Shown in pieces: positions 49,664-58,404 of a DNA stretch of 64,000 bases; within the stretch, counting starts at the first letter, position 1; each line of letters opens with the position of its first letter. The stretch covers positions 1 through 64,000 of the forward strand of contig JBGVGI010000028.1 of the NCBI GenBank assembly GCA_045121595.1, read 5' to 3'. Below the pieces are notes generated by a model. That model did no database searches and had not been told where the DNA came from. It saw only the letters and a list, made by a program, of their open reading frames with translations. The DNA comes from Fumia sp045121595 (GTDB lineage: Bacteria > Bacillota > Clostridia > Oscillospirales > Ruminococcaceae). Position numbers and translations under genes: made by a program.

Positions 49664-51680
49664 GGGTGCATTTTTCTTTTATTTTTTCCTGATTTTCAAA
49701 AGCCTTTATAATTTCCTTTACCTTTTCTTTTTCTTCAATGGTGAAATCAAGCAGGAAAAAGGCAGCATTTTTGAATTCTTTTTGTCTTTCGCTTACGGAA
49801 AGAGGAACTGCGTTATATATAAAGCTTACCTTGTCTTTACATCTTACGGGGAAGGATATTCCCATTCTGTCGGTGATAAAGCCGTCTTGCTTACAGTTTT
49901 CACAACTTGTCTGCGCTTTTACGGGGCAGTTTCTTACCGCCATAAGCGGAATATGTCCATAACCTAAAAGACCTGTAGGCAAAGGTTTTTTGAGAGAATT
50001 GAAGTCGTTTACGTTTTCTTCAATGGAAATCGTAGCCTCGCAAAGTCCCATATCTTTTGCAAAATTCAACGCAAAGGAATTTGAGAGATTAAGATAAGGT
50101 CCACCGATAAGCTCAAATCCAAGCTCTTTACCGATTTGTATATGAGCAAGGTTGTCACATAAAAGCGAGTTAAATCCAAGCTCTTTTACAGCTTTAAGCT
50201 TTTCTTTTACCTTTTCTTCGTTTTCAAACAGAAATCTCGGGGGTGTTACAACTGTTTTATCCGAAAAAGGTTTAAGAATATCAGTGTTTTTTAAGATATC
50301 GTCAAGATGAAGAATTATTTTATCAAGGTTTTCTACTGTATCAAAGGGGATTTGAGAAATCTTTGAAAATTTCGCATAAAGTTTTGCGCTATCAGAGATT
50401 TCATCTTTGATAGCAGGTAAAGAAACGTCGTTAAAGGATGCTTTTACTTCCTCTCTTAACGCGTCAAGCTTTTCTGTGGCATCACGGCGTAATGCATTAA
50501 AAGAAGACGCCGTGAGGAAAAGACCTTTTTCAATAACGGCGGAAAAATCCTTGAGGATGTATGCCGTACTCCCAAGCTTTGCAAGGGATTTTTCGGCAGA
50601 TTCGTTAGTTATTTCAACGTTTTGCGATACTTCGGGAATATCCCCCAAAGCTGAAACCGTATACACACCGTCTGTAAGTTCAAGGGTGGCGGGTGAGTTT
50701 TTCTGTACTGTGAGCTTCATAGAAACGGGTACTCTCGGGATATCCTTATGAAAAAGGTTAGAAAGAGGTTTTAAAACGTCGTTTGCAGAAACGACGTCTT
50801 TTTTTCTTCTGAAACCAAACATATCGGCGGTTATCTCGCCGTCAAAATATCCTGAAGTAAAGCCGTCACGGGAAAAAACTGCACGTAAAGAGTCAAGGTC
50901 GGGATTTTCGTTTGCAAGTGCCTTTTTGCAGGAAGTAACTGCGGCGGCAACGTATTCGGGGCGTTTCATTCTGCCCTCGATTTTAACGGAATCAATCCCG
51001 AGCGCCAAAAGAGTGTCAAGCTTTTCAATAAGGCTTAAATCCTTAAGAGATAAAGCGTACTCCCCTTTTTTGTTTGCGGTAAAGGGAAGTCGGCAAGGCT
51101 GAGCGCATCTGCCACGGTTACCGCTGTTTGCGCCGAATACGGAGCTCATATAACACTGACCCGAAATGCACATACAATGTGCACCGTGAACGAACACTTC
51201 AAGCTCAATCGAGGTGTTTTTACGGATATGGGCGATTTCTTTTAAGGAAAGCTCTCTTGCAAGGACAACTCTTGAAAAGCCGAGTTCTTCGGCCTTTTTT
51301 ACCCCTTCAAGGGAATGTATTGCCATCTGGGTAGAAGCGTGTAAAGCTATATCGGGTGCAAGTTTTTTTACAACCGATAAAACTCCTAAATCCTGAACGA
51401 TAAAAGCGTCAATCCCTGCCTTACAGGCGGATTTAATACAACTTTTAAGTTCGGAAAGCTCGTCGTCAAAAACGATAATATTAAGAGCCTGATGTACCTT
51501 TACACCGAAACGGTGGGCGTAAGCTACCGCTTCACAAAGCTCGTCTTCAGTAAAGTTCTGACTGTTTTTACGGGCACTGAAATTCTTTTGCCCCAGATAT
51601 ACGGCGTCTGCACCGCACCTTACGGCTGCAAAAAGTGCTTCCTTTGAGCCGACGGGTGCGAGTATTTCAACTTTTTTCAA
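49638..51680 (-). CDS. U32-family collagenase-like protein (RNA hydroxylation type)
   Basis: A 680-residue member of peptidase family U32. The N-terminal barrel carries EILAPVGSKEALFAAV, HGAHCMCISGQCYMSS with conserved cysteines and GRCAQPCR, and a C-terminal region of about 280 residues follows. Relatives RlhA and TrhP hydroxylate 23S rRNA or tRNA wobble uridine with prephenate; the long form here is closest in layout to RlhA. Proteolysis has been claimed only for older members. It follows zapA by three bases. Confidence 0.85.
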   Translation of the reverse strand: MKKVEILAPVGSKEALFAAVRCGADAVYLGQKNFSARKNSQNFTEDELCEAVAYAHRFGVKVHQALNIIVFDDELSELKSCIKSACKAGIDAFIVQDLGVLSVVKKLAPDIALHASTQMAIHSLEGVKKAEELGFSRVVLARELSLKEIAHIRKNTSIELEVFVHGAHCMCISGQCYMSSVFGANSGNRGRCAQPCRLPFTANKKGEYALSLKDLSLIEKLDTLLALGIDSVKIEGRMKRPEYVAAAVTSCKKALANENPDLDSLRAVFSRDGFTSGYFDGEITADMFGFRRKKDVVSANDVLKPLSNLFHKDIPRVPVSMKLTVQKNSPATLELTDGVYTVSALGDIPEVSQNVEITNESAEKSLAKLGSTAYILKDFSAVIEKGLFLTASSFNALRRDATEKLDALREEVKASFNDVSLPAIKDEISDSAKLYAKFSKISQIPFDTVENLDKIILHLDDILKNTDILKPFSDKTVVTPPRFLFENEEKVKEKLKAVKELGFNSLLCDNLAHIQIGKELGFELIGGPYLNLSNSFALNFAKDMGLCEATISIEENVNDFNSLKKPLPTGLLGYGHIPLMAVRNCPVKAQTSCENCKQDGFITDRMGISFPVRCKDKVSFIYNAVPLSVSERQKEFKNAAFFLLDFTIEEKEKVKEIIKAFENQEKIKEKCTRGLYYREV

Positions 51681-51683
51681 TTT

Positions 51684-52052
51684 TTAGTCCATTCTGTCAC
51701 GGAGAGAACGAAGTCCCAGATCGTTTTTAAGGGACTGGTTTTCACCTTTTAAAACTTCCATTTCTTTTCTGAGTCTGTCAGCTTCGATACGAAGGTCTGT
51801 TGCTTCTTCAACGTAGCCTTTAATCTGAGCGCGGATGTTATCAGCATCAGCAACTGCACGGGTGTTGTCATCGAGCAAGGAAAGACCTACCATAACGGTA
51901 GCAGCTGCAAGGTTTACACCCTGATTTTCATCCATAAATTCAAAAATTCTTTTTTCCAAGTCCTTTGCGAGAGAAATCACGTAAGAAGGACTTTCTTCCG
52001 TCTGCAAATTATAAGATTTTCCGCAGATAGAAACTTTTACTTTGTTAAGCAT
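51684..52052 (-). CDS. zapA: Cell division protein ZapA
   Basis: A 122-residue FtsZ-associated protein. The N-terminal globular part (VSICGKSYNLQTEESPSYVISLAKDLEKRI) is followed by the long C-terminal coiled coil (EATDLRIEADRLRKEMEVLKGENQSL) typical of ZapA. It bundles FtsZ filaments at midcell. Start 52052 follows GGGGGTTAAAGGT; a TTG 15 bases upstream is in frame but touches that site. First gene of the U32-dut-DUF4321-maf run. Confidence 0.93.
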   Translation of the reverse strand: MLNKVKVSICGKSYNLQTEESPSYVISLAKDLEKRIFEFMDENQGVNLAAATVMVGLSLLDDNTRAVADADNIRAQIKGYVEEATDLRIEADRLRKEMEVLKGENQSLKNDLGLRSLRDRMD

Positions 52053-52089
52053 ACCTTTAACCCCCAATATTTTTTTACATATATAAAAT

Positions 52090-52118
52090 ATTCTACCATA
52101 TTTTCCTTGAAATTTAAA
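52090..52118 (-). promoter_or_regulatory. Predicted extended -10 promoter of zapA
   Basis: Minus strand TTTAAA (52118-52113), 17 bases, TAGAAT (52095-52090) with TGG just before it, an extended -10 element. Confidence 0.55.
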
Positions 52119-52189
52119 GTATTTTTTGAAAAAATATGCAAAAAAGATTATAAAATTTCATAAAAAAGTCGTTTTTTTAATCTGAGATA

Positions 52190-52219
52190 AAAAAAGAGGG
52201 TATTTCTACCCTCTTTTTT
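52190..52219 (-). terminator. Intrinsic terminator after the ABC permease gene
   Basis: AAAAAAGAGGGTA pairs with TACCCTCTTTTTT, followed by T-rich sequence on the minus strand. Confidence 0.85.
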
Positions 52220-54365
52220 AACCGAAATGTGTGGTTTCGGCAAGTTCAATTTCAACTGTTTCTTTTATGTTTTCGGGGACGTAGGGTTCGCCGTTTTCTA
52301 CTAACGCCTTAACTTCCTTCTCATATTCAGGCAAAACTATATAGGTCATACCGTCTATTGCCAGTACGTCAGAAGGAGTTTCTGAATAGTAGTGAGGAGT
52401 CACCATCGTCATAAGTTTTTCCACTGTTTCAAATGGCAAATTGTAAAACTTATAGGGATAATAGTTCATATCCTCCTCAGGATACTTCGATGCCATCCAC
52501 TCGCCACGGTAAGAGGAAGTTCCTGCACAGAAAAATGCACGGGGACTGTTGTCGAATCCGACAAGTTCTGAAAGGGTTTCTTTTTCAACGTATGAGCATT
52601 CACACTGATTGTTGTAGTAGCTTACGTCAGACGGCATAAATCCGTTTTCTTTTAAGAATTTATACGTTTCGGTATCGGGATAAACGGAAAGGGTAACACT
52701 CTTGTAATCTCTCGCAAAACCTTTTCTTAAAGAAATGTCAAAAGCAGGGATTTCTTCGGAAGTTACGTTAAAGTTCACCTTTTCTTTTGCAAGGTCTTTT
52801 GCAATAGCTTCAGTAAGAAGTTTTGAGTTGGAAGAAGACAGTTTGAAAGTAGCTTCGTTGAAGAAAAGCTGCATAACTGAAAGCTCTTCCCAAACGTAAT
52901 TGTTTACGTTACTTGCGAAAGCTTCTTCATAAGCGTCACTTTTTGCGATTTCAAGAAGCGGTTTTGTCAGCACAAAGGGGGCGTTATACTGACGGCTTAC
53001 CTTTCTTCCGTTTTTTAAGGTGTAAGTAATCTTTATGTTATCAAAGTCATAGTCGGATGGAGCAAAGGTATTATCGTCGAATGCGTAAGCTTCGTATCCT
53101 GAGAGAGAATGCTTTTCAAGACGTTGATTATAGTATCTGTCAGTTCCCTCAAGACTTTGTATGTTTGCAACGATGCTCTTATGGAATTTTACAGTGTTTT
53201 CAATGCTCTGTTGATCGAAAAGCTCAACTTCCGCAGAAAGTGCCACGTTCTGTAAAGAACCGGGGGCAGACCAGTTTACCGAAACAGATTTCACCTTTTC
53301 CGTAACGGGAATATAGGTTTCATAACCGAAAGTGTGGGTGACGTTACAGGTGACAAAGAGCAAAACTATTACCGCCGACATTGAGATACCGACTTTTAAA
53401 GTGGTCAGGATATTTTTGATACTGCGGTTTCTTATAGTATCAAGGATTATATAGCAGATAAGTCCGAAAACTACGCCAAATACGTAAGAGTAAATACCTT
53501 TTGCTTCAAAAAGCAAAACGAAACCAACCGCTACTGTGAAGGAAACTAAAAGGCTTCCTATGTAAAAAAGTGGCATAAAAGCAAAGCTTTGTCCTGCGGC
53601 TTCACTTTTTCTTTTTTTGTAAAGAATTGAGCCTGAAACTGCAAAAACAACAGAAATGCCGATTAAAATTATAAGGTTTGTAAAGTTGTATTCGTTCCAG
53701 TTTGAATTGATGTTGAAAATCTGTATTACGGGTGCAAATTTGAATAGCCAGTCCTGTAATCCCGAAAGAGTGAAGGATGCATATCCGTAGGTGATATAAT
53801 CAATAAACTCAAAGAAAGCCAGAACCAAAAGCGGATATCCTGCGTGCATAATGCCAAAGTAAGTAACACTTTCAAAAATTGTACCGCAGTTTGTGATAAT
53901 AAAAATCATGGTGCTGTAAAAGGCGGTTATTCCTGCAGTTAAGACAAAATAGTCCACCTCGAGTGAATAGTCACCTGAAAGCGCACCTCTTATAATAACT
54001 GATGCTGCGATAAAAATAATATACGGGACAAGCAAAACGGTAAGTCCGAAAAGGTAGTTACCCCAGTAAAGATTTTTTCGTTTTACGGGGAGTGAGTGAA
54101 AAACGTCAATTGCCTGTTTATGGTTTACATAATTAAAAAGAATAAGCGGTAAAATTACGCTCATCATAAAGGTTAATGCATGGAAAAAAAGCTCGGTCAC
54201 AACATGGGTGTTGCCCGTTGAAATATATCCGAGAATTACAGAAAACGGAAGTAACAAAAATGACAAAAGGGTATATAAAATCCAGATACTTTTGTATCGC
54301 GTGAGATTATCACAAAAAACAGATTTAACGCTGTCGGATTTAACGGAAGATAACGTTTGCATCAT
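52218..54365 (-). CDS. ABC transporter permease (ABC-2-like, with extracytoplasmic domain)
   Basis: A 715-residue membrane protein. Hydrophobic segments run from about 28 to 350 (among them WILYTLLSFLLLPFSVILGY, MSVILPLILFNYV, VIVLLFVTCNV). A C-terminal region of about 350 residues, probably extracytoplasmic, follows. It is paired with the ATPase upstream and a YtrA-type GntR regulator, the layout of YtrBCDEF-like exporters that respond to cell-wall-active agents. Start 54365 or 54362 lies inside the ATPase gene after GGAGG, giving a 26-base overlap. Substrate unknown. Confidence 0.85.
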   Translation of the reverse strand: MMQTLSSVKSDSVKSVFCDNLTRYKSIWILYTLLSFLLLPFSVILGYISTGNTHVVTELFFHALTFMMSVILPLILFNYVNHKQAIDVFHSLPVKRKNLYWGNYLFGLTVLLVPYIIFIAASVIIRGALSGDYSLEVDYFVLTAGITAFYSTMIFIITNCGTIFESVTYFGIMHAGYPLLVLAFFEFIDYITYGYASFTLSGLQDWLFKFAPVIQIFNINSNWNEYNFTNLIILIGISVVFAVSGSILYKKRKSEAAGQSFAFMPLFYIGSLLVSFTVAVGFVLLFEAKGIYSYVFGVVFGLICYIILDTIRNRSIKNILTTLKVGISMSAVIVLLFVTCNVTHTFGYETYIPVTEKVKSVSVNWSAPGSLQNVALSAEVELFDQQSIENTVKFHKSIVANIQSLEGTDRYYNQRLEKHSLSGYEAYAFDDNTFAPSDYDFDNIKITYTLKNGRKVSRQYNAPFVLTKPLLEIAKSDAYEEAFASNVNNYVWEELSVMQLFFNEATFKLSSSNSKLLTEAIAKDLAKEKVNFNVTSEEIPAFDISLRKGFARDYKSVTLSVYPDTETYKFLKENGFMPSDVSYYNNQCECSYVEKETLSELVGFDNSPRAFFCAGTSSYRGEWMASKYPEEDMNYYPYKFYNLPFETVEKLMTMVTPHYYSETPSDVLAIDGMTYIVLPEYEKEVKALVENGEPYVPENIKETVEIELAETTHFG

Positions 54366-55242
54366 AACCTTTTGCCTCCATTTCATATAAAAATACTTCT
54401 TCTAAGGTAAGCGGAATACTTTCCATCGCCAAGGGGTTTAACGGCTTTAAGTTTTCGGTAATATCGTTTAAACTTCCCTTGATTATTAGTGTGAAGAATT
54501 TGCCCGTTGACTGAATTGCGAGAAGTGAAACTCTGCTTTCAATATCCTCTTTTGTAACGTCGCCTTCAAACACTGCCTGAATTTTGTGCACTTCACCTTT
54601 AATGTCGTCTAAATCCTTGCTGTAAAGGAGTTTGCCTTTATGTAAAATACCTGCCGTATCGCAGATTTCATCAAGTTCACGCAGATTATGTGAGGAGATA
54701 ATTGCGGTCATTTCTCTGTCGCACATCGCATCGGAGAGGACTTTTCTTACCACCTGACGTTTTACGGGGTCAAGCCCGTCAAAGCATTCGTCTAAAAGAA
54801 GATAATCAGGATTACAAGCCATACCGAGCAAAAATGCTCCTTGTCTTTTCATACCTTTTGAATAGGTGGAGATTTTTTTGTTTGCAGGGAGAGTGAAAAG
54901 CTCCGTCAGTTCTTTGTAAAGCTTATTGTCAAAATTCGGATAAAATCTTTTGTAAAAATCCGCCATATTGTCAAGGGTATATTGTCCTATGAAGTAAGGC
55001 TCGTCGGCAACTAAGAAAACACGCTGTTTCATATCGGGGTTTTCAAAAACCTTTTTATCTTCAATAAAAACGTTACCGCCGTCAGGCGAATAAATGCCTG
55101 AGATAAGTCTGAAAAGGGTCGACTTTCCTGCTCCGTTTGAACCGATAAGACCATAAATCGAGCCTTTTTTGATTTCCATATCAATTTTATCGAGTGCCTT
55201 TACGTTTCCAAAACGTTTTTCGGCTTTTTCTATCTTTATCAT
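54340..55242 (-). CDS. ABC transporter ATP-binding protein
   Basis: A 300-residue ATPase with Walker A GSNGAGKST, a YSKGMKRQ signature (replacing LSGGQ), Walker B YLLLDECFDGLDP and the switch His in IISSHNLREL. The C-terminal 80 residues form a small accessory domain found in drug- and bacitracin-type exporters. The stop overlaps the permease start and the start overlaps the GntR stop (ATGA), so all three are translationally coupled. Confidence 0.94.
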   Translation of the reverse strand: MIKIEKAEKRFGNVKALDKIDMEIKKGSIYGLIGSNGAGKSTLFRLISGIYSPDGGNVFIEDKKVFENPDMKQRVFLVADEPYFIGQYTLDNMADFYKRFYPNFDNKLYKELTELFTLPANKKISTYSKGMKRQGAFLLGMACNPDYLLLDECFDGLDPVKRQVVRKVLSDAMCDREMTAIISSHNLRELDEICDTAGILHKGKLLYSKDLDDIKGEVHKIQAVFEGDVTKEDIESRVSLLAIQSTGKFFTLIIKGSLNDITENLKPLNPLAMESIPLTLEEVFLYEMEAKGYDANVIFR

Positions 55243-55601
55243 ACGGTTTCTCCTTTCTCAATTATGCCCAGAAGTTCTTCTTTTGTAATGCCAAACTGCA
55301 ACGCCTTGTTTACCGAAGAGATAAATTCATTTATTATATTTTCTTTTACTGCATCAACCGAGAAAATATCGTCGGTAACAAAGCTCCCCTTTCCTGAAAC
55401 CGAATAAATAATTTTTTCGTTTTCAAGTTCACTGTATGCTTTGGCAACGGTGTTGGGGTTTATACCCAGTTCCCTTGCAAGTACTCTTACAGACGGAAGC
55501 TGGTCGTTTGGCTTTAAAATACCCATCAAAGCGTATTTGATAACCTGCTCTTTAAGTTGCAGATATATAGCCTCTCCGCTTTTTAAGTTTATCTGAAACA
55601 T
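55239..55601 (-). CDS. GntR-family regulator, YtrA type
   Basis: A 120-residue repressor-type protein: an N-terminal GntR winged helix (SGEAIYLQLKEQVIKYALMGILKPNDQLPSVRVLARELGINPNTV) and a short helical tail typical of the YtrA subfamily, without an effector domain. Start 55601 (MFQINLKSG) follows AGAGGTGATGAG. It heads the ABC operon, and an inverted repeat at 55621-55647 just upstream is the likely autoregulatory operator. Confidence 0.94.
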   Translation of the reverse strand: MFQINLKSGEAIYLQLKEQVIKYALMGILKPNDQLPSVRVLARELGINPNTVAKAYSELENEKIIYSVSGKGSFVTDDIFSVDAVKENIINEFISSVNKALQFGITKEELLGIIEKGETV

Positions 55602-55620
55602 CTCATCACCTCTCTGTGTC

Positions 55621-55647
55621 AACTGTACTATTTCAATTAGTACAGTT
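55621..55647. promoter_or_regulatory. Candidate GntR/YtrA operator
   Basis: AACTGTACTA, seven bases, TAGTACAGTT is a perfect 10 bp inverted repeat 20 bases before the GntR start. It contains the GTACTA/TAGTAC core often seen for this subfamily. Confidence 0.7.
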
Positions 55648-55756
55648 ATAGAATAGCATATCGCTTTTTAAAAAGCAACTGTCAAATCCTACAAAAAAGA
55701 AATGAAAGTTATGTAAAAAACAACCAAACTGCGGTTTTTGTAAAAAAACTATGGAC

Positions 55757-55785
55757 TTTTCAAAATAAGAGTTATACAATATAAT
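55757..55785 (+). promoter_or_regulatory. Predicted sigma-A promoter of pyk
   Basis: TTTTCA (55757-55762), 17 bases, TATAAT (55780-55785). The -35 box is weak. Confidence 0.5.
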
Positions 55786-55826
55786 GGGTGAGATTTGGGA
55801 CATAATTAAAATAAGGAATGATATAT

Positions 55827-57254
55827 ATGAGAAAAACAAAAATTATCTGTACGTTAGGACCTTCCTGTGACGATGACAAAACCGTCAGAGAGCTGATGAA
55901 AACGGGTATGAACGTTGCCCGTTTTAACTTCTCACATCAGTCACATGAAGAACATAAGGTGCGTTTTGAAAGAATTAAGAGGATAAGAGAAGAATTAAAT
56001 CTTCCGATTGCGACTCTGCTTGATACGAGAGGACCTGAAATCCGTCTTGGGCTTATTGAAAATAAAAGAACCGAACTCGTAAAAGGACAGAAGTTTATCC
56101 TGACGACTGAGGAAATTTTGGGAAACAACGAAAAAGTTTCCATAACTTTTAAGGATTTGCCACACGACGTTAAAAAGGGCACACATATCCTTATTGACGA
56201 TGGGCTTATTGATATGGTAGTGACAGAAGTTCAGGGGAATGAAATTGTCTGTGAGGTCTTAAACGGGGGTGTCATCTCCGACCGCAAGGGTATAAACGTA
56301 CCCGATACAAAGCTTTCAATGCCGTTTATCAGCAGACGTGATTACGAGGATATTCTTTTTGGCATTGAGCAGGGATTTGACTTCGTTGCGGCATCTTTTA
56401 CAAGAACGGCGGATGATATCAAGGAGATGCGTTCGATTATAAATCTTCATGGAGGCTCTCATATGAAGATTATTGCAAAAATCGAAAACGCCGAGGGTGT
56501 TGAAAATATCGACGAAATCATAAAGGTTGCCGACGGCATTATGGTTGCAAGGGGCGATATGGGTGTTGAAATTTCTTATGAGAAGCTTCCTGCCATCCAG
56601 AAAAAGCTCATAAAAGCGGCATATAACGCAGGAAAACAGGTAATCACTGCAACTCAGATGCTTGACTCTATGATGAAAAATCCCCGTCCTACAAGGGCGG
56701 AAACCACCGACGTTGCAAACGCTATTTACGATGGCACGAGCGCCATTATGCTTTCGGGTGAAACTGCGGCAGGACTTTATCCCGTTGAGGCGCTCAAAAC
56801 AATGGTTATGATTGCAGAAAGTACTGAATCGGATATTGATTATGAACGCCGTTTCCGTACCCGTCCCGCAAGAAGAAACATCGACGTTTCGGATGCGATT
56901 TCCCACGCGACGGTTACTACGGCAATGGACCTTGATGCGAAATACATTATCACTGTAACCGAAAGCGGACGTACTGCAAGACAAATTTCAAAATACCGTC
57001 CAGATTGCAGTATTATAGCGTGTTCGCCATTGCCACACGCAGTAAGACAGCTTAATATGTCCTGGGGCGTTACCCCTATTCTGGTTGAAGAAAAGAGTAC
57101 GACAGACGAGCTTTTTGAACACGCTTACGAGAAAGTTTTAGAGAGCAAAATTGTAAAAAAAGGTGAGCTTGTAGTTACTACGGCAGGTATTCCTCTCGGA
57201 ATTTCGGGCAACACAAACCTTTTAAGAGTTGATATTATAGGCGAACAGATATAG
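55827..57254 (+). CDS. pyk: Pyruvate kinase
   Basis: A 475-residue glycolytic enzyme making pyruvate and ATP from phosphoenolpyruvate and ADP. It has the barrel with NFSHQSHEEH, LDTRGPEIR, the active-site IAKIENAEGVENIDEI and VARGDMGVE, and the MLDSMMKNPRPTRAE segment, then the C-terminal allosteric domain. The extra C-terminal PEP-utilising domain found in Bacillus is absent. Start 55827 leaves AAGGA at proper spacing; ATG 55818 touches that site. Probably monocistronic, since a terminator follows. Confidence 0.97.
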   Translation: MRKTKIICTLGPSCDDDKTVRELMKTGMNVARFNFSHQSHEEHKVRFERIKRIREELNLPIATLLDTRGPEIRLGLIENKRTELVKGQKFILTTEEILGNNEKVSITFKDLPHDVKKGTHILIDDGLIDMVVTEVQGNEIVCEVLNGGVISDRKGINVPDTKLSMPFISRRDYEDILFGIEQGFDFVAASFTRTADDIKEMRSIINLHGGSHMKIIAKIENAEGVENIDEIIKVADGIMVARGDMGVEISYEKLPAIQKKLIKAAYNAGKQVITATQMLDSMMKNPRPTRAETTDVANAIYDGTSAIMLSGETAAGLYPVEALKTMVMIAESTESDIDYERRFRTRPARRNIDVSDAISHATVTTAMDLDAKYIITVTESGRTARQISKYRPDCSIIACSPLPHAVRQLNMSWGVTPILVEEKSTTDELFEHAYEKVLESKIVKKGELVVTTAGIPLGISGNTNLLRVDIIGEQI

Positions 57255-57258
57255 AAAT

Positions 57259-57290
57259 AACTCCGTGCGTGGCACGGAGTTATTTTTTTA
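57259..57290 (+). terminator. Intrinsic terminator after pyk
   Basis: AACTCCGTGC and GCACGGAGTT around GTG, followed by ATTTTTTT. Confidence 0.85.
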
Positions 57291-57312
57291 AAAAAACTGA
57301 ATAAATTTTAAT

Positions 57313-57819
57313 ATGAAAAAATTTTTGTGTATTTTAATAATGGTGTTTCCTTTGCTTTGTTCTTTGGATTTTGATATGATGCCACCGCCACAGAATGCTT
57401 CATTTTCGCCCTTTGTTATGACTGTGGGGATTGAAAAACCTCTGGAAAATTTCAAGGCAACCTCGCCTTTCGGATACAGATTTCACCCCATAAGCGGAGA
57501 GCTTGACTTTCATTACGGAGTAGACCTCAAAAGCGAGAAAAAAGCACCGATTTTTGCCGTGCAAAACGGAGTTGTTTTAGTATCGGGAAGTCATAATAGC
57601 TACGGCAAATACATAATAATAGACCACTTTAACGGTTTTTCAACACTTTACGCACATTGCAGTAAATTATTAAAAAAGGAAGGAGAAAGAGTTGAAAAAG
57701 GCGAAAAGATTGCCATTATCGGTAAGACGGGGGAGGCGACGGGAGAGCATCTGCACTTTGAAATCAGGTTTAACGGAGTGCGGTATGACGCTTCCTATAT
57801 TTTAGATGATATCCTTTAG
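57313..57819 (+). CDS. M23-family peptidase, SpoIVFA-like partner of the next gene
   Basis: A 168-residue protein. One N-terminal hydrophobic segment (MKKFLCILIMVFPLLCSL) is followed by a compact M23/LytM domain: SPFGYRFHP, FHYGVDL (HxxxD), YAHC and HLHFE. Unlike Bacillus SpoIVFA, whose LytM-like domain is degenerate, the metal ligands are intact here. It overlaps the SpoIVFB-like gene by 14 bases, the same order as spoIVFA-spoIVFB. It may tether and inhibit the intramembrane protease, cleave spore peptidoglycan, or both. No strong ribosome site was seen before the ATG. Confidence 0.75.
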   Translation: MKKFLCILIMVFPLLCSLDFDMMPPPQNASFSPFVMTVGIEKPLENFKATSPFGYRFHPISGELDFHYGVDLKSEKKAPIFAVQNGVVLVSGSHNSYGKYIIIDHFNGFSTLYAHCSKLLKKEGERVEKGEKIAIIGKTGEATGEHLHFEIRFNGVRYDASYILDDIL

Positions 57820-58378
57820 ATTTTTTGGCGTGAAAATTTACCTGTGGTTTTCGTTTTTTGCCATTATTTCGCTTTTGCTTGTTTTGAGCAAAAATGACCT
57901 TATAATTTACGGCGTTGCGGCGGCAATAATACATGAGCTCGGACATCTTACGGCGTTTCTTGTAAAGGGGTATCCGCCGAAAGAAATACACCTTGAATAC
58001 AGTGGTATCAGACTTATCCCACAGAGAAATCTTTTTTCATTTAAGGATGAAAGCATTATTTTGCTAAGCGGAAGTATAGTTAATATAATTTTTTTCTTTC
58101 TTTTTTATAAGCTTATTAAAATTTGGGCTTTTATGCATCTGATACTCGGGATTTTTAATCTTTTGCCGATGAAAAGTCTTGACGGCGGACAGTTTGTTTT
58201 AATGGTTATGCAAAATCTTTTCGGGGTCAAAAAAGGGATATTTGTAAGTAATATTATCTTTGTAATAACAGAAGCTTTGCTCGTAACGGCAGGGGTTTTT
58301 CTCTTTTTCAAAACGGGCAATTTCACCTTGATTTTAACGGTTATACATCTTTTGCTTTTATCAATTTTTGCAAAATAA
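57806..58378 (+). CDS. spoIVFB: SpoIVFB-like site-2 (M50) intramembrane metalloprotease
   Basis: A 190-residue polytopic protease with HELGH in the first half (HExxH zinc motif) and NLLPMKSLDGGQ (the NPxxDG-type second motif) later. It lacks the C-terminal CBS domain of Bacillus SpoIVFB. In sporulation the enzyme cuts pro-sigma-K in the mother cell. The ORF reaches into the end of the M23 gene, which suggests coupled translation. Confidence 0.85.
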   Translation: MISFRFFGVKIYLWFSFFAIISLLLVLSKNDLIIYGVAAAIIHELGHLTAFLVKGYPPKEIHLEYSGIRLIPQRNLFSFKDESIILLSGSIVNIIFFFLFYKLIKIWAFMHLILGIFNLLPMKSLDGGQFVLMVMQNLFGVKKGIFVSNIIFVITEALLVTAGVFLFFKTGNFTLILTVIHLLLLSIFAK

Positions 58379-58379
58379 A

Positions 58380-58401
58380 ACGGCGGAGTTTTCTCCGCCG
58401 T
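58380..58401. terminator. Terminator between converging spoIVFB-like and purD genes
   Basis: ACGGCGGAG and CTCCGCCGT with a TTTT loop, T-rich on the plus side. Confidence 0.75.
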
Positions 58402-58404
58402 CAT

